Counted from the first letter of the stretch, positions 36,544-44,783 are shown. The stretch is DNA of 64,000 nt from Bog-473 sp963840435 (GCA_963840435.1 CAWIYY010000005.1:1-64000); one strand, 5' to 3'. Notes: generated by a model not told the origin, from the sequence alone. Made by a program: numbers and translations.

Positions 36544-37591
36544 AGAAGTAGATGATTTCCTTGGCCCGCTCGGTGACCTCGTCGAGGTCGTCGGTCCACG
36601 CGCCCGTCGACAGGTACTTCCAGCCGCCGTCGGCCGAGACCACCACGATGGAGGCGGACTCGCCCTCCTCCAGAGATGCGGCGCACTTGACCGCCCCGGC
36701 CAGGGCGGCACCGGTCGAGATCCCAGCGAAGATCCCCACCTCGGTCAGGCGCCGGGTCCACTCGATCGACTCGCGGGGGCGCACCACCGTCTTGCGATTC
36801 AGGAGCTCAGCACCGCCCTGTTCCTCGAAGATCGGTGGGATATACCCGTCGTCGAGGTTGCGCAGCCCGTCGACCATCTCGCCCGCCGGCGGCTCCACCG
36901 CCCAGATCGACACGTCGTCACCCAGCTTCTCGCGCAGGAAGCGACCGACGCCGAGCAATGTTCCCGACGTCCCCAACCCGGCGACGAAGTGGGTGATGGA
37001 TGGGCAGTCCCGCAGGATCTCGGGGCCGGTGCCCTCGTAGTGGGCCCGGGGATTCGCCGGGTTGCCGTATTGATACAAGAAGACCCACTCGGGGTGCTCC
37101 CCCGCCAGCCCCTGGGCCATGCGGACAGCACCGTTGGACCCCTCCGAGCCCGGCGACTCGATGATCTCCGCCCCCCAGAGCTCCAGCAGCTGGCGCCGTT
37201 CCACCGAGACGTTGGTGGGCATCACCGCCTTGAGGTGGTACCCCTTGACCCGGCACACCATGGCGAGGCCGATGCCAGTGTTCCCCGAGGTCGGCTCCAT
37301 CAGGATCTGCCCCGGCTCGCCGGGGCGCAGCACGCCCCGCTGCTCGGCGTCCTCGATCAGCGACAACGCCACCCGGTCCTTCACCGAGCCGCCGGGGTTC
37401 TGCCCCTCGAGCTTGATGGCGATCCGGGCCAGCGGGTTCGGGCTCAGCGCGCTGATGTCGACCAGCGGCGTCTTGCCGATCAGATCGAGCACCGAGGCGT
37501 AGGGCGCGCCGGGTCCAGCGCTCAGACGGGTCTCCGACGACGCGAACGACGCGGGTGACGCCGACGACATCGCCGACTGCTTTTCCGCCAC
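36542..37591 (-). CDS. cysM: O-phosphoserine/CysO-dependent cysteine synthase
   Basis: 349 residues, GTG start (an ATG at 37570 is an alternative). PLP lysine in GGSVKDR (K71), EPTSGNTGIGLAM, SVERRQLLELWGAEII, and the C-terminal ADGGWKYLSTGAW shared with mycobacterial CysM. The gene lies 11 nt after CysO and near Mec, so it most likely makes cysteine from O-phosphoserine with CysO thiocarboxylate as sulfur donor, the pathway known from M. tuberculosis. A Ser-rich N-terminal extension of about 30 residues is unusual. Confidence 0.92.
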   Translation of the reverse strand: MAEKQSAMSSASPASFASSETRLSAGPGAPYASVLDLIGKTPLVDISALSPNPLARIAIKLEGQNPGGSVKDRVALSLIEDAEQRGVLRPGEPGQILMEPTSGNTGIGLAMVCRVKGYHLKAVMPTNVSVERRQLLELWGAEIIESPGSEGSNGAVRMAQGLAGEHPEWVFLYQYGNPANPRAHYEGTGPEILRDCPSITHFVAGLGTSGTLLGVGRFLREKLGDDVSIWAVEPPAGEMVDGLRNLDDGYIPPIFEEQGGAELLNRKTVVRPRESIEWTRRLTEVGIFAGISTGAALAGAVKCAASLEEGESASIVVVSADGGWKYLSTGAWTDDLDEVTERAKEIIYF

Positions 37592-37602
37592 TCCGGCCCG
37601 GC

Positions 37603-37878
37603 TCAGCCCCCGGCCACGGCGGGGAGGATGGACACCTCCGCGCCGTCGGGGACCGGCGTGTCGAGGCCCTGCAAATAGCGGACGTCGTCGTCGTTGACGT
37701 AGATGTTCACGAACTTGTGCAGCGTGCCGTCGCCCTGGAAGACCTGGTCCGACATCCCGGGGTACTCGACCACCAGCTTGGCGAGCACTTCGCCGATGGT
37801 GGCCCCATCGACGCTGATGGCGGAGGCGCCGCCGGCGTGACTGCGCAGGACGGTCGGTAAGCGGACTTCGACGGCCAC
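37603..37878 (-). CDS. cysO: Sulfur-carrier protein CysO (ubiquitin-like)
   Basis: 91 residues from GTG 37878, with AGGAGG just before it. VEVRLPTVLRSHAGG and IYVNDDDVRYLQGLDTPVPDGAEVSILPAVAGG show the MoaD/ThiS ubiquitin-like fold ending in Gly-Gly, the site of thiocarboxylation. It carries sulfide as a C-terminal thiocarboxylate to CysM. Its neighbours cysM and mec confirm the pathway. Confidence 0.93.
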   Translation of the reverse strand: MAVEVRLPTVLRSHAGGASAISVDGATIGEVLAKLVVEYPGMSDQVFQGDGTLHKFVNIYVNDDDVRYLQGLDTPVPDGAEVSILPAVAGG

Positions 37879-38075
37879 GGGGCCTCCTCGTAGGGCGTGC
37901 GTTCTGGTGATGTTGCGATGAATTGCCTGCTGGGCGGCCAGCCGATTGTTGACTGACTTGGTAACCATTCTACAGAGCGGCGCTCGGGGCACTGCCGGGG
38001 CCGAGGCTGGCGTTTAGGTCGGCGGCCGGGGCGGAGCCGAGGCCGGGCTGGGCCGACGGTCAGGTGGGCCGGAGG

Positions 38076-38531
38076 TCAGTTGGGGCTGGGTTCGGGGTCG
38101 GGGTCGAGGCCGGGGACGTCGAGCGCCAGGCCGGGCACCTCCACCGGCTCCTCGGTGATCTGGCCATCGGCGATCCGGTAGCTGCGCACCACCGGGTGGG
38201 TGTCCCGCAGCGAGATCAGCACGTAGTGCCACCCGGGGTCGCTGGCCTGGCGGACGTCCGTGGGCGACGGGTAGGCGTCGGTGTGGGTGTGCGAGTGGAA
38301 GACGCCCATGATGTCGGCGCCCAGGGCCTGCGCCTCGCGGTCGACCTTGAGCATCTCCTTCGGGCCGATCTCGTAGACCATGGCCGAGGCGGCGGCGTTG
38401 GCCGTCGGGAACAGATGGGTGGCGTCCTCTCCCCCATAGCTACCGACCAGGAGGCCGCACGCCTCGTCGGGCAGGCCGGCCAGGCAGTGGGCGACCATCT
38501 CCATGTACATCGTGCGGGGCAGGCGGAGCAC
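38076..38531 (-). CDS. mec: JAMM metalloprotease Mec (CysO-cysteine hydrolase)
   Basis: 151 residues, GTG start. The JAMM/MPN+ zinc motif is complete: Glu23 in DEACGLL, then HSHTHTDAYPSPTD (H79, H81, S89, D92). In M. tuberculosis the homologue (Rv1334) releases cysteine from the CysO-cysteine adduct. The last 20 residues are acidic and proline-rich. It is divergent from smpB, with 26 nt between starts. Confidence 0.92.
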   Translation of the reverse strand: MLRLPRTMYMEMVAHCLAGLPDEACGLLVGSYGGEDATHLFPTANAAASAMVYEIGPKEMLKVDREAQALGADIMGVFHSHTHTDAYPSPTDVRQASDPGWHYVLISLRDTHPVVRSYRIADGQITEEPVEVPGLALDVPGLDPDPEPSPN

Positions 38532-38557
38532 CGGTGAAGGGTACCCTCGTACCCCTC

Positions 38558-39082
38558 ATGGCCAGGGCGAAGAAACAGATCGCCAAGCGGGCGGCGGCCC
38601 GGGAGGAGCGCACGGTCGACCGGACGGTCGCCACCAACCGGCGCGCCCGGAGGGAGTACGAGTTCCTGGAGACGTTCGAGGCCGGGATCGTGCTGCAGGG
38701 GTCCGAGGTGAAGTCGCTCCGGGAGGGGAAAGCGCAGATCAACGAGGCCTACGCCCGGGTCGACGACGGCGAGATGTGGCTCTTCCAGATGCACATCCCG
38801 CCCTGGCAGTACGCCACGGGCTTCGGGTCGCACGATCCGGACCGGAAGAGGAAGCTCTTGCTGCATCGAGCGCAGATCGACGAGCTGCTGGGGAAGACGC
38901 AGCAGCAGTCGCTCACCCTGATCCCGGCCTCCTTGTACTTCCGGGACGGCAAAGCCAAGGTGCAGCTGGCCCTGGCCAAGGGCCGGCGGCTCTACGACAA
39001 GCGGAACGTGATCATGGCCCGTGAGCTGGAGCGGGAGGCGGCTCGGGCCACCAAGGAGATCAACCGCTGGAGCGGGGCATAA
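38558..39082 (+). CDS. smpB: SsrA-binding protein SmpB
   Basis: 174 residues from ATG 38558 (a GTG 24 nt upstream is possible). The OB-fold core ATNRRARREYEFLETFEAGIVL, GSEVKSLREGKAQINEAY and the conserved basic tail (KGRRLYDKRNVIMARELERE) are diagnostic. It binds tmRNA for trans-translation; ssrA follows 65 nt downstream. Confidence 0.96.
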   Translation: MARAKKQIAKRAAAREERTVDRTVATNRRARREYEFLETFEAGIVLQGSEVKSLREGKAQINEAYARVDDGEMWLFQMHIPPWQYATGFGSHDPDRKRKLLLHRAQIDELLGKTQQQSLTLIPASLYFRDGKAKVQLALAKGRRLYDKRNVIMARELEREAARATKEINRWSGA

Positions 39083-39147
39083 CCGGTGGCGGGCGGCGGG
39101 GCGTACACTGGCGAGACTCGGTCATGGTGGCCGGGTAACCCATACAT

Positions 39148-39497
39148 GGGGGTGATTGGCTTCGACTTCGGTCGTCAAGGTAGGAGAAGCGAGCCGTGGT
39201 CTCCGGAGCCACGTTAAAGAGCCGGAACCAAAAACAAACGCCGAGCAACCTTCGCTCGCGCTCGCTGCCTAGGTAGCGACGTCCGCCCGGTCCCCGCCTC
39301 ACGGATCGGTAAACGGGCGTCATTTAGTGAGGCTTACTCAGTGGCTCACACCAACTGAACACTGAGGAAACTTTCGTTGGTTACGGGGCGGTACGGCCGC
39401 CGGCAACGGTGCCGCCCCCGACAATCCTCTGCCGGCTGCGCTCGGAGAAGGCCTACTGCGGTGCCGGAGGACGCGGGTTCGATTCCCGCCACCTCCA
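39148..39497 (+). ncRNA. ssrA: Transfer-messenger RNA
   Basis: About 350 nt. The 5' end GGGGGTG (39148-39154) pairs with CACCTCC (39490-39496) to form the tRNA-like acceptor stem; the T-arm GCGGGTTCGATTCCCGC is at the 3' end; CCA is not encoded. The tag reading frame ends ...EPKTNAEQPSLALAA then TAG (39270-39272); the exact resume codon (GAG 39219, GAA 39225 or nearby) is not certain. It rescues stalled ribosomes together with SmpB. Its last 19 bases are the integration core repeated at 40125 and 60952. Confidence 0.95.
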
Positions 39498-39971
39498 AGG
39501 GTGCTCATGGGAAACCGTGAGCATCGTTGGAGGTGCGCCTGGTCCCTCGTAGCGTTCCAGGATGGTGCGCGCCCACTCGATGGCGTCGCTCACCCGGATG
39601 CCGGACGGTTGCGGGTTCGTCTTGAGTTCGAGGTTCTCAGGACGATTGTCGCCCCGGACGCCGTTTCGATGGTGAACAGTTTCGCCCTCGTACAAATACC
39701 TGCCAAGCAGGTCCTCTGCCACGAGTATGTGCTCGAACACATACGGCCCACTCGTGGCTCGAGGATGACCAGGTGCGGGAACCATGAGATAGCCAGCTTT
39801 GTGTCGAGTTCGGCCACCCTTCCAATTTCCGTTCGCCCTTCCCGAGTCGTCTCGGCAGTCACCGCAGGTCTCCGACTTCAGCTGCTTCACCCGGCCACAC
39901 CCGCAAAGGTCTCGCGATCGGCATGAGGGCACCGAAGGTGTCGACTCGATGGACGAAAGACGCGCAGGCAT
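39453..39971 (-). CDS. HNH endonuclease next to ssrA
   Basis: 172 residues from the ATG at 39971 (upstream in-frame extension reaches 40220). An N-terminal four-Cys knuckle (CGCGRVKQLKSETCGDC) is followed by GNWKGGRTRHKAGYL and the HNH core FEHILVAEDLLGRYLYEGET ... HHRNGVRGDNRPENLEL, as in phage and homing HNH enzymes. The last 15 codons run antisense over the end of ssrA, so the true C-terminus may be shorter. A degenerate second copy of its C-terminal coding region lies at 60971-61120, after the far att copy. It may have cut or homed at this site. Confidence 0.75.
   Translation of the reverse strand: MPARLSSIESTPSVPSCRSRDLCGCGRVKQLKSETCGDCRDDSGRANGNWKGGRTRHKAGYLMVPAPGHPRATSGPYVFEHILVAEDLLGRYLYEGETVHHRNGVRGDNRPENLELKTNPQPSGIRVSDAIEWARTILERYEGPGAPPTMLTVSHEHPWRWRESNPRPPAPQ
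39479..39497 (+). repeat. att core copy 1 (ssrA 3' end)
   Basis: TCGATTCCCGCCACCTCCA, the 3' terminus of the intact ssrA. Together with the flanks GT and AGGGTGCTCATGG, 34 bp (39477-39510) are identical to 60950-60983. Confidence 0.9.
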
Positions 39972-40124
39972 TCCCTGCACCGTCGACGCTGCACAAAGAA
40001 ACGGTAACGACTGGTTGTAACCGAAACGACGGTCCGGTCCCACGTAAACCGACAAACGGCTCGCACTTGGATTGACGACGATCAGCTGTTGTGTGACGTC
40101 GGCAGGTGGTGTGGATGGGTCCGC

Positions 40125-40143
40125 TCGATTCCCGCCACCTCCA
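40125..40143 (+). repeat. att core copy 2
   Basis: TCGATTCCCGCCACCTCCA, identical to the ssrA 3' terminus. Upstream (GGGTCCGC) and downstream (CGATGAATAC) flanks differ from the other copies, marking a junction. Confidence 0.88.
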
Positions 40144-40231
40144 CGATGAATACAGGCCGCTGAAAAGGGTTTTTGCTCTGATCGGCGGCCTGTTTCGCGC
40201 AAAAAGACACAAAAAATCAATGTGCGAACCT

Positions 40232-40612
40232 CTACTTCTCCAGATTACGTGCCACGGCTTCGCGGACGAGATTCTTGAGTGCCTTCTCGTCGATCTTTTC
40301 GCCTTCTTTGATATCGATGGCACGCCGTACTTTCCCTTCAAGGCTGGAGTTGAAGAGACCTGTCGGATCATCGAGAGAAGCGCCCTTGTAGAAGGTCAGC
40401 TTGACGGCATTCTTGTAGATCTCACCGGTACAAATGCCCCCGTTGTGGTACCAGACCGGAACTCCGGGATTCGTGGGCTTCACCCACTTCCACTCCTCGA
40501 CGACGTCTCGATCTGCTTCCGTGATGATTCGTCGCACATCGCCGAGCGTCTTGCCCCACCAGTCACCCAGTTCCTTGATCCTCTGGTCCATCAGTTCAGA
40601 AGCATTCGTCAT
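40232..40612 (-). CDS. DUF1801 (YdhG-like) domain protein
   Basis: 126 residues. WWGKTLGDVRRIITEADRDVVEEWKWVKPTNPGVPVWYHNGGICTG region and TFYKGASLDDPTGLFNSSLEGKVRRAIDI are typical of the DUF1801/YdhG fold, of unknown function. It is the first complete gene inside the island. Downstream (40153-40192) a CAGGCCGC...GCGGCCTG inverted repeat could stop its transcription. Confidence 0.75.
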   Translation of the reverse strand: MTNASELMDQRIKELGDWWGKTLGDVRRIITEADRDVVEEWKWVKPTNPGVPVWYHNGGICTGEIYKNAVKLTFYKGASLDDPTGLFNSSLEGKVRRAIDIKEGEKIDEKALKNLVREAVARNLEK

Positions 40613-40664
40613 GCCGTTCGCCCTCTTTCTTCGTTCGATTCACGGATACACCAACAGAGTTTTC

Positions 40665-40872
40665 TCACTTTTGGACAGGTTCCAGTTCGAGTGCAGCGAG
40701 GGTCTGGGGATCGGAGACCAGTTCGATGGCGGCGATACGCCCTTCGCGCAAGGTGAAGCCGAAGACCGCCATCGGCCGGCCACCGACCGACACCACCGCT
40801 CCGGCCAAGCCGTCAACCAAAACGGGCCTGGCGGCCTTCGCCCCGCCAGCGAAGACTTGAGTGACTGCATTG
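40665..40872 (-). pseudogene. C-terminal fragment of a SigJ-like ECF sigma factor
   Basis: An open frame ending TGA at 40665 reads AVVSVGGRPMAVFGF-type sequence followed by TLREGRIAAIELVSDPQTLA, the SnoaL-like C-terminal domain found on SigJ/ECF41-type sigma factors. The sigma-2 and sigma-4 domains are missing: the sequence stops where the carbamate kinase fragment begins (about 40868). A deletion scar. Confidence 0.7.
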
Positions 40873-41469
40873 ATGTGCCAGACCGTGGTGGACGAACACG
40901 ATCCGGCGTTCGTCCATCCGTCGAAATTCGTTGGCCAGGTCTATACGGAGTCGGAGGCGCAGGCGCTCGCTCAGAAATGGGCCTGGGCCATGGCGGCCGA
41001 TGGGCCCGGGTGGCGCCTGGTGGTTCCGTCACCCCGTCCTCAGGAGGTCGTCGAACTGGCGGTGATCGAGGGCTTGCTGGCCACAGGTGCCGGCGTGATC
41101 TGCTGTGGTGGCGGCGGCGTCCCTGTGATCCGGGAGTCGGGAGGACAGCTTCGAGGGGTCGAGGCCGTCATCGACAAGGACAGAACGGCCGGGCTTCTCG
41201 GTCGTCAGCTGGCTGGTGATCTACTACTCATCCTGACGGACGTCACGGCAGTCCAAACCGACTACGGGACGCCGTCAGCCCAGTCACTCCACCAGGTCAG
41301 TGTCGCCGAGTTGCGGGCGATGAGTTTCCCGGAGGGATCGATGGGCCCAAAGGTCGAGGCTGCCTGCGATTTCGTGGAGGCGACCGGCGGACGAGCGGCT
41401 ATTGGTCGTCTCGCGGACGCCGCGGCGTTGCTCGCCGGCACGGCAGGAACGACGGTATCCAACGTTTGA
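40873..41469 (+). pseudogene. arcC: N-terminally truncated carbamate kinase
   Basis: Begins within the homologous region at CQTVVDEHDPAFVHPSKFVG and continues to a normal end: RLVVPSPRPQEVVEL, GAGVICCGGGGVPV, DKDRTAGLLGRQL, LLLILTDVTAV, MGPKVEAACDFVEATGG and AGTAGTTVS. About 110 residues with the N-terminal ALGGNAL nucleotide-binding motif are absent. It would otherwise make ATP from carbamoyl phosphate. The truncation point coincides with that of the sigma fragment. Confidence 0.8.
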
Positions 41470-41598
41470 CCGTCGAAGGTGGGGCCTCGATCGTGATCTG
41501 CCAACGCGGAGCGGTCTCAACCTTCGCAGCTGTCGTCTCCGGCGACAGAGCCACACCGCACAACAATTGTCGTGATAGAAGGAGAAAGGCCGAGCAAT

Positions 41599-42276
41599 CT
41601 ATTGGCCTGGGCGAGATCCATCGTGAAGGATGACTCGTCCCGTGACCTCCTCGGTCGCGATGGCGACGACGGCGTTGCGCGCTCCCCCGGCCCACGGGAT
41701 GATCTCTTGCTGGGCATGCTCAACAAGCTGGTCCGGATCGTCCACCACGCGAGCAGAACCGGTGACGATTACGCTCCAACCATCGCTGAAGGCGTCGTCT
41801 ATGCGATCGATCTCAAAACCAACCGTGCCCTGCGCTTCGAGCTCCGTCGCTTGCTTCACTGTCGTGTGAAAGAGCACTTCACCGTTCGAAAACCGAAAAT
41901 TCACCGGGAGTGCCACGGGGCCACGGGATGCGCAAAAGACGACCCGCCCCACTCGTCCGGTTTCGAGGTGCGCACGACACTCTGCTGGCGTCAAGGCTTC
42001 GAGAATGGCCCCAGGCAACGCGCCTGCCCTACCCAGCGTCCTGTTCCGGTCGCCCCCAAGGAGGCTCGAGGAAGTGGTGAGAAGGACTCGGGCGATCGCT
42101 GTCAGCGTCCTCTCCCGCAGCTGCACATCGGTGTGCTGTTCGAAGTACTCAAGAAAACCAGGATCGATGCCTGCCTGCCGGGCTAGCTCCTCAACCGTGA
42201 GTCCAAGCTCCCGGCGTCGGTGAGTGATGCGTCGAGCGAGGTCTCCACACTCAGTGTCCACTGCCTTGTCCATCAC
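41599..42276 (-). CDS. XRE-HTH plus PPOX-type flavin-binding protein (copy 1)
   Basis: 225 residues. An N-terminal helix-turn-helix (LARRITHRRRELGLTVEELARQAGIDPGFLEYFEQ) is followed by a pyridoxamine-5'-phosphate-oxidase-like barrel (GRVGRVVFCASRGPVALPVNFRFSNGEVLFHT, then GWSVIVTGSARVV). Likely a redox- or flavin-responsive regulator, or a flavin/F420-binding protein. It is divergent from the wax ester synthase gene, and DosR-like boxes lie 33 nt upstream of its start. A paralogue sits at 51418-52137. Confidence 0.8.
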   Translation of the reverse strand: MMDKAVDTECGDLARRITHRRRELGLTVEELARQAGIDPGFLEYFEQHTDVQLRERTLTAIARVLLTTSSSLLGGDRNRTLGRAGALPGAILEALTPAECRAHLETGRVGRVVFCASRGPVALPVNFRFSNGEVLFHTTVKQATELEAQGTVGFEIDRIDDAFSDGWSVIVTGSARVVDDPDQLVEHAQQEIIPWAGGARNAVVAIATEEVTGRVILHDGSRPGQ

Positions 42277-42308
42277 CCGAGTGTGCGCTTCAGGCCCCGC
42301 AGCGACTA

Positions 42309-42344
42309 GGGAGGAATGTCCCGCGGAATAAGGACCTATGTCGG
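42309..42344. promoter_or_regulatory. DosR-like box pair, PPOX / wax ester synthase divergent promoter
   Basis: Strong box GGGAGGAATGTCCC at 42309-42322 and weaker AGGACCTATGTCGG at 42331-42344; starts are 22 bp apart. Compare GGGAC-N4-GTCCC, the core of the mycobacterial DosR site. Positioned between two divergent start codons (42276 and 42445). Confidence 0.6.
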
Positions 42345-42444
42345 CAGTGAACTCCTATCCGAAGGATCACACTCGAGGCATGGGCCATGACCTGCGGATA
42401 CAGCGCACTGTACGTCTCGAGCTCCCTAGTCTGGAGGGCATGCC

Positions 42445-43908
42445 ATGAGCCAGGCCGCGGCATTGTCGCCACTCGATGCCATGTTCCTCCAGGTGGAGTC
42501 CGATCGCACCCCTATGCACATGGTCTCGATCGCTTTCTTCGAAAAGAAATCGCTGCTCGACGAGAATGGCAACCTTCGAATCGAGGATCTCCGCCGGCTC
42601 ATCTCTTCTCGGCTCGAGATGGTCCCCAAGCTGCGGCAGGTCGCCCGACCAAGCGCCTTGATCGAGGCACCCCCCGTGTGGTGCGACGATCCCGAGTTCG
42701 TCATCTCCAACCACGTCACGCGGAGGCGACTCGCTCCGCCCGGCTCCAACGCCGGGCTGCTCGAACTCTGCGCCGAGGTCGTCTCGACCCCCCTGACCCA
42801 GGGCCGACCCCTATGGGAACTGACCTTCGTCGAAGGTCTCGAGAGCGGCCGGATCGCCTTGATCGAGAAGCTGCATCACTCGATGGCAGACGGTATCGCG
42901 GCGGCCGAACTCGCAACTGTCCTCCTCGATCTCTCGCCAGAAGGTCCTCCCGACCGCTTGGCTGCCCGGTGGCACCCCCAGAGCTCGGAGCCGTTCGTCA
43001 TCGATGCCGCTCGAGACCTCTGGCGCCTGGGCGAGATCGGCGTCCGATTTGGCGCCTGGGCTGGCTGGACCGCACTGCACCCCTTCCGGCGATGCAAGGT
43101 GTGGTCGACCAAACTCAGTGCCGCGGCGGGGATAATTCGCGCCGGACCGCTGGCTCCGCCATCGCCGCTGAATCTCCAGACTAGTGGCAAGCGCCAGATT
43201 CGTCTCGTTCGACTTCAGCTCGACGACGTGCGCGCCATCGCTCACGCCCGAGGGGGCACGGTGAACGACGTTGTTTTGGCTGTCGTGGCGCAAGGGATAC
43301 GCGCAATGGCCGGTCGAGCCGGATGGGAAAGTGAGGAGGCGCTCAATGCACTGGTCCCCGTTGGCCTGTCCGCTGGACCCTCCCGGGGTATGGCCAACCG
43401 GGTCTCTGCCCTCCTCGTCAAGCTCCCGATCGGATCCGGCGATGTGGAGCAGACACTCGCAACGATCACTGCGCAGACTGGAAGGGAGAAAGAGCAGCAC
43501 CAGGAGTTAGTCGCCGATGCCGCCCTTCGGCTCCTCGAACCGTTACCGCGGGCCGCACTCCCCGCTTTGGGCTGGTTGGTCCAGCATCAACCCTTCTTCA
43601 ACCTGATCGTGACGAACGTACCCGGCCCCAACGTGCCGCTCTATGCGCTTGGGGCACAGATGCTGGAGGCATTTCCGCTGGTGCCACTCGTCGGAAATCA
43701 GGGCCTCGGCGTTGCCGTTCTGTCCTACCTCGACCAGCTCAACCTGGGCATACTCGTCGATCCTGCGATCTGTCCTGATGTCGATGCCTTCTGCGAGGGT
43801 GTCGAGAAGGCCTGCCGTGAGCTCACTGATGGGGTCGTTCCGAACCAAAACGGGAGTGAACGCGAAACGCTCCCTCCGCCAACTCATTTCCGGCGGTGGA
43901 TGGAGTGA
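42445..43908 (+). CDS. Wax ester synthase / diacylglycerol acyltransferase (WS/DGAT)
   Basis: 487 residues. LSPLDAMFLQVES is the family start; the active-site motif is HHSMADG (HHxxxDG); PLWELTFVEGL, NDVVLAVVAQGIR and NLIVTNVPGPNVPLYALGA are conserved blocks. Makes triacylglycerol or wax ester from acyl-CoA at the membrane/lipid-droplet surface. GGAGGG precedes the ATG. In M. tuberculosis the homologue Tgs1 belongs to the DosR dormancy regulon and lies beside a PPOX-type gene, as here. Confidence 0.93.
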   Translation: MSQAAALSPLDAMFLQVESDRTPMHMVSIAFFEKKSLLDENGNLRIEDLRRLISSRLEMVPKLRQVARPSALIEAPPVWCDDPEFVISNHVTRRRLAPPGSNAGLLELCAEVVSTPLTQGRPLWELTFVEGLESGRIALIEKLHHSMADGIAAAELATVLLDLSPEGPPDRLAARWHPQSSEPFVIDAARDLWRLGEIGVRFGAWAGWTALHPFRRCKVWSTKLSAAAGIIRAGPLAPPSPLNLQTSGKRQIRLVRLQLDDVRAIAHARGGTVNDVVLAVVAQGIRAMAGRAGWESEEALNALVPVGLSAGPSRGMANRVSALLVKLPIGSGDVEQTLATITAQTGREKEQHQELVADAALRLLEPLPRAALPALGWLVQHQPFFNLIVTNVPGPNVPLYALGAQMLEAFPLVPLVGNQGLGVAVLSYLDQLNLGILVDPAICPDVDAFCEGVEKACRELTDGVVPNQNGSERETLPPPTHFRRWME

Positions 43909-43920
43909 CCCCGCATGACG

Positions 43921-44355
43921 TCAGACGAGCGGGACAACCCACACCAAGCGGGTGCCACCTCCGTCCCTCGGGTGGATCTCGAACGAGCCGCCCAGCTTCT
44001 CCGCCCGATCGCGAATATTGACCAGCCCGAGGCCGGGCTTTGCGAGCGGCAATTCAATTCCCACGCCGTCGTCGAGCAGTTCGAGCTCGACTCGATCGCC
44101 CACAGCGAGGATAACCTCGTAGCTCGAAGCCTGAGAGTGCTTCCCCGCATTGGTCAATCCCTCTCGAACCACCGCCAGCACGTGGTCGCCGAGGTGCTGG
44201 GGTATCGCGTTGTCCACTGCCCCTTCGAACCGAACCTCGGGTCGAACCCTCAAGGAGTCGGTCAACTCCTCGGTAAGCTGCAGGACGGCTTGGCGGAGTC
44301 CGCCCGGAAGCGCGGCGTCTCCGAGTTCAAAAATGCTTGAGCGGATTGCTCCGAA
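43921..44355 (-). pseudogene. Histidine kinase C-terminal fragment (DevS/NarX-like)
   Basis: Reads AIRSSIFELGD near its start, then VREGLTNAGKHSQAS (N box), LELLDDGVGIELP (G1 box), GLGLVNIRDRAEKLGGSFEI and GGGTRLVWVVPLV: the HATPase of a HisKA_3-type kinase such as DevS/DosS. A TGA at 44361-44359 and loss of everything N-terminal to the dimerisation helix (no GAF domains, no phospho-His) make it a remnant. It abuts the response-regulator fragment in opposite orientation. Confidence 0.8.
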
Positions 44356-44420
44356 AGCTCAGAGTCTCGAGTCGCACCGAGGCCGCCATTTACGCCACCA
44401 AGCTCAAGAATCAGGGCTAG
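44346..44420 (+). pseudogene. Response regulator (LuxR/NarL) C-terminal fragment
   Basis: A 24-residue tail, LLRKLRVSSRTEAAIYATKL then KNQG and TAG (44418-44420), matching the end of NarL/DevR-type helix-turn-helix domains (ILRKLGVSSRTEAA pattern). All N-terminal parts are gone. It is fused back-to-back with the histidine kinase fragment at about 44346-44355. Confidence 0.65.
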
Positions 44421-44438
44421 GCGGCTCCTCCGCCCGGG

Positions 44439-44741
44439 CTAAGACTCCTGGACCGCGAGGTCAATGCCCCGCCGGACCAGCTCGAACTCGAGGCGTTCGC
44501 GCTCGATCTTCGGATGGACGAAGTTCTTGGGAGCGACGTCGATGCCCTCTTGGGCGGCCAGACAGACCAGGGCCCGGTCATAGGTGACCTCAGCGACCAG
44601 GGCCGACTCTGACAGCTGGCCGGCCCCAAGATCATGAAGGGGCAGCGCGGCACGACAGCCGCGCACGTAGTCGAGCAGGGCCTCGTCATCGAGGTCGGTG
44701 TCCCAGGTGTCCAAGGCACCCGAGAGGATGGTGACGTACAT
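44439..44741 (-). CDS. Hypothetical protein, 100 aa
   Basis: Start ATG 44741 chosen because GGAGGC lies 6 nt upstream. Acidic; MYVTILSGALDTWDTDLDDEALLDYVRGCR ... VAPKNFVHPKIERERLEFELVRRGI. No family recognised. A perfect GGGAGGATCCTCCC palindrome lies 43 nt upstream, suggesting co-regulation with the other boxed genes of the island. Confidence 0.6.
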   Translation of the reverse strand: MYVTILSGALDTWDTDLDDEALLDYVRGCRAALPLHDLGAGQLSESALVAEVTYDRALVCLAAQEGIDVAPKNFVHPKIERERLEFELVRRGIDLAVQES

Positions 44742-44783
44742 GCTCACGCCTCCAGTGTGTACCGGACGCAAACGCGCGAACTA

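Larger units (their letters stand above)
39479..40143. mobile_element. Small ssrA-end segment carrying the HNH gene
   Basis: Bounded by the first and second copies of the 19-bp ssrA 3'-end core, about 646 bp apart. It contains essentially only the HNH endonuclease gene. Could be an independent small element or one end of the larger island. Confidence 0.5.

Noticed and set aside
40153..40192. Factor-independent terminator
   Set aside because: The 8-bp stem has a 24-nt loop and only TTT after it on the plus strand; too weak to list as a terminator on its own.
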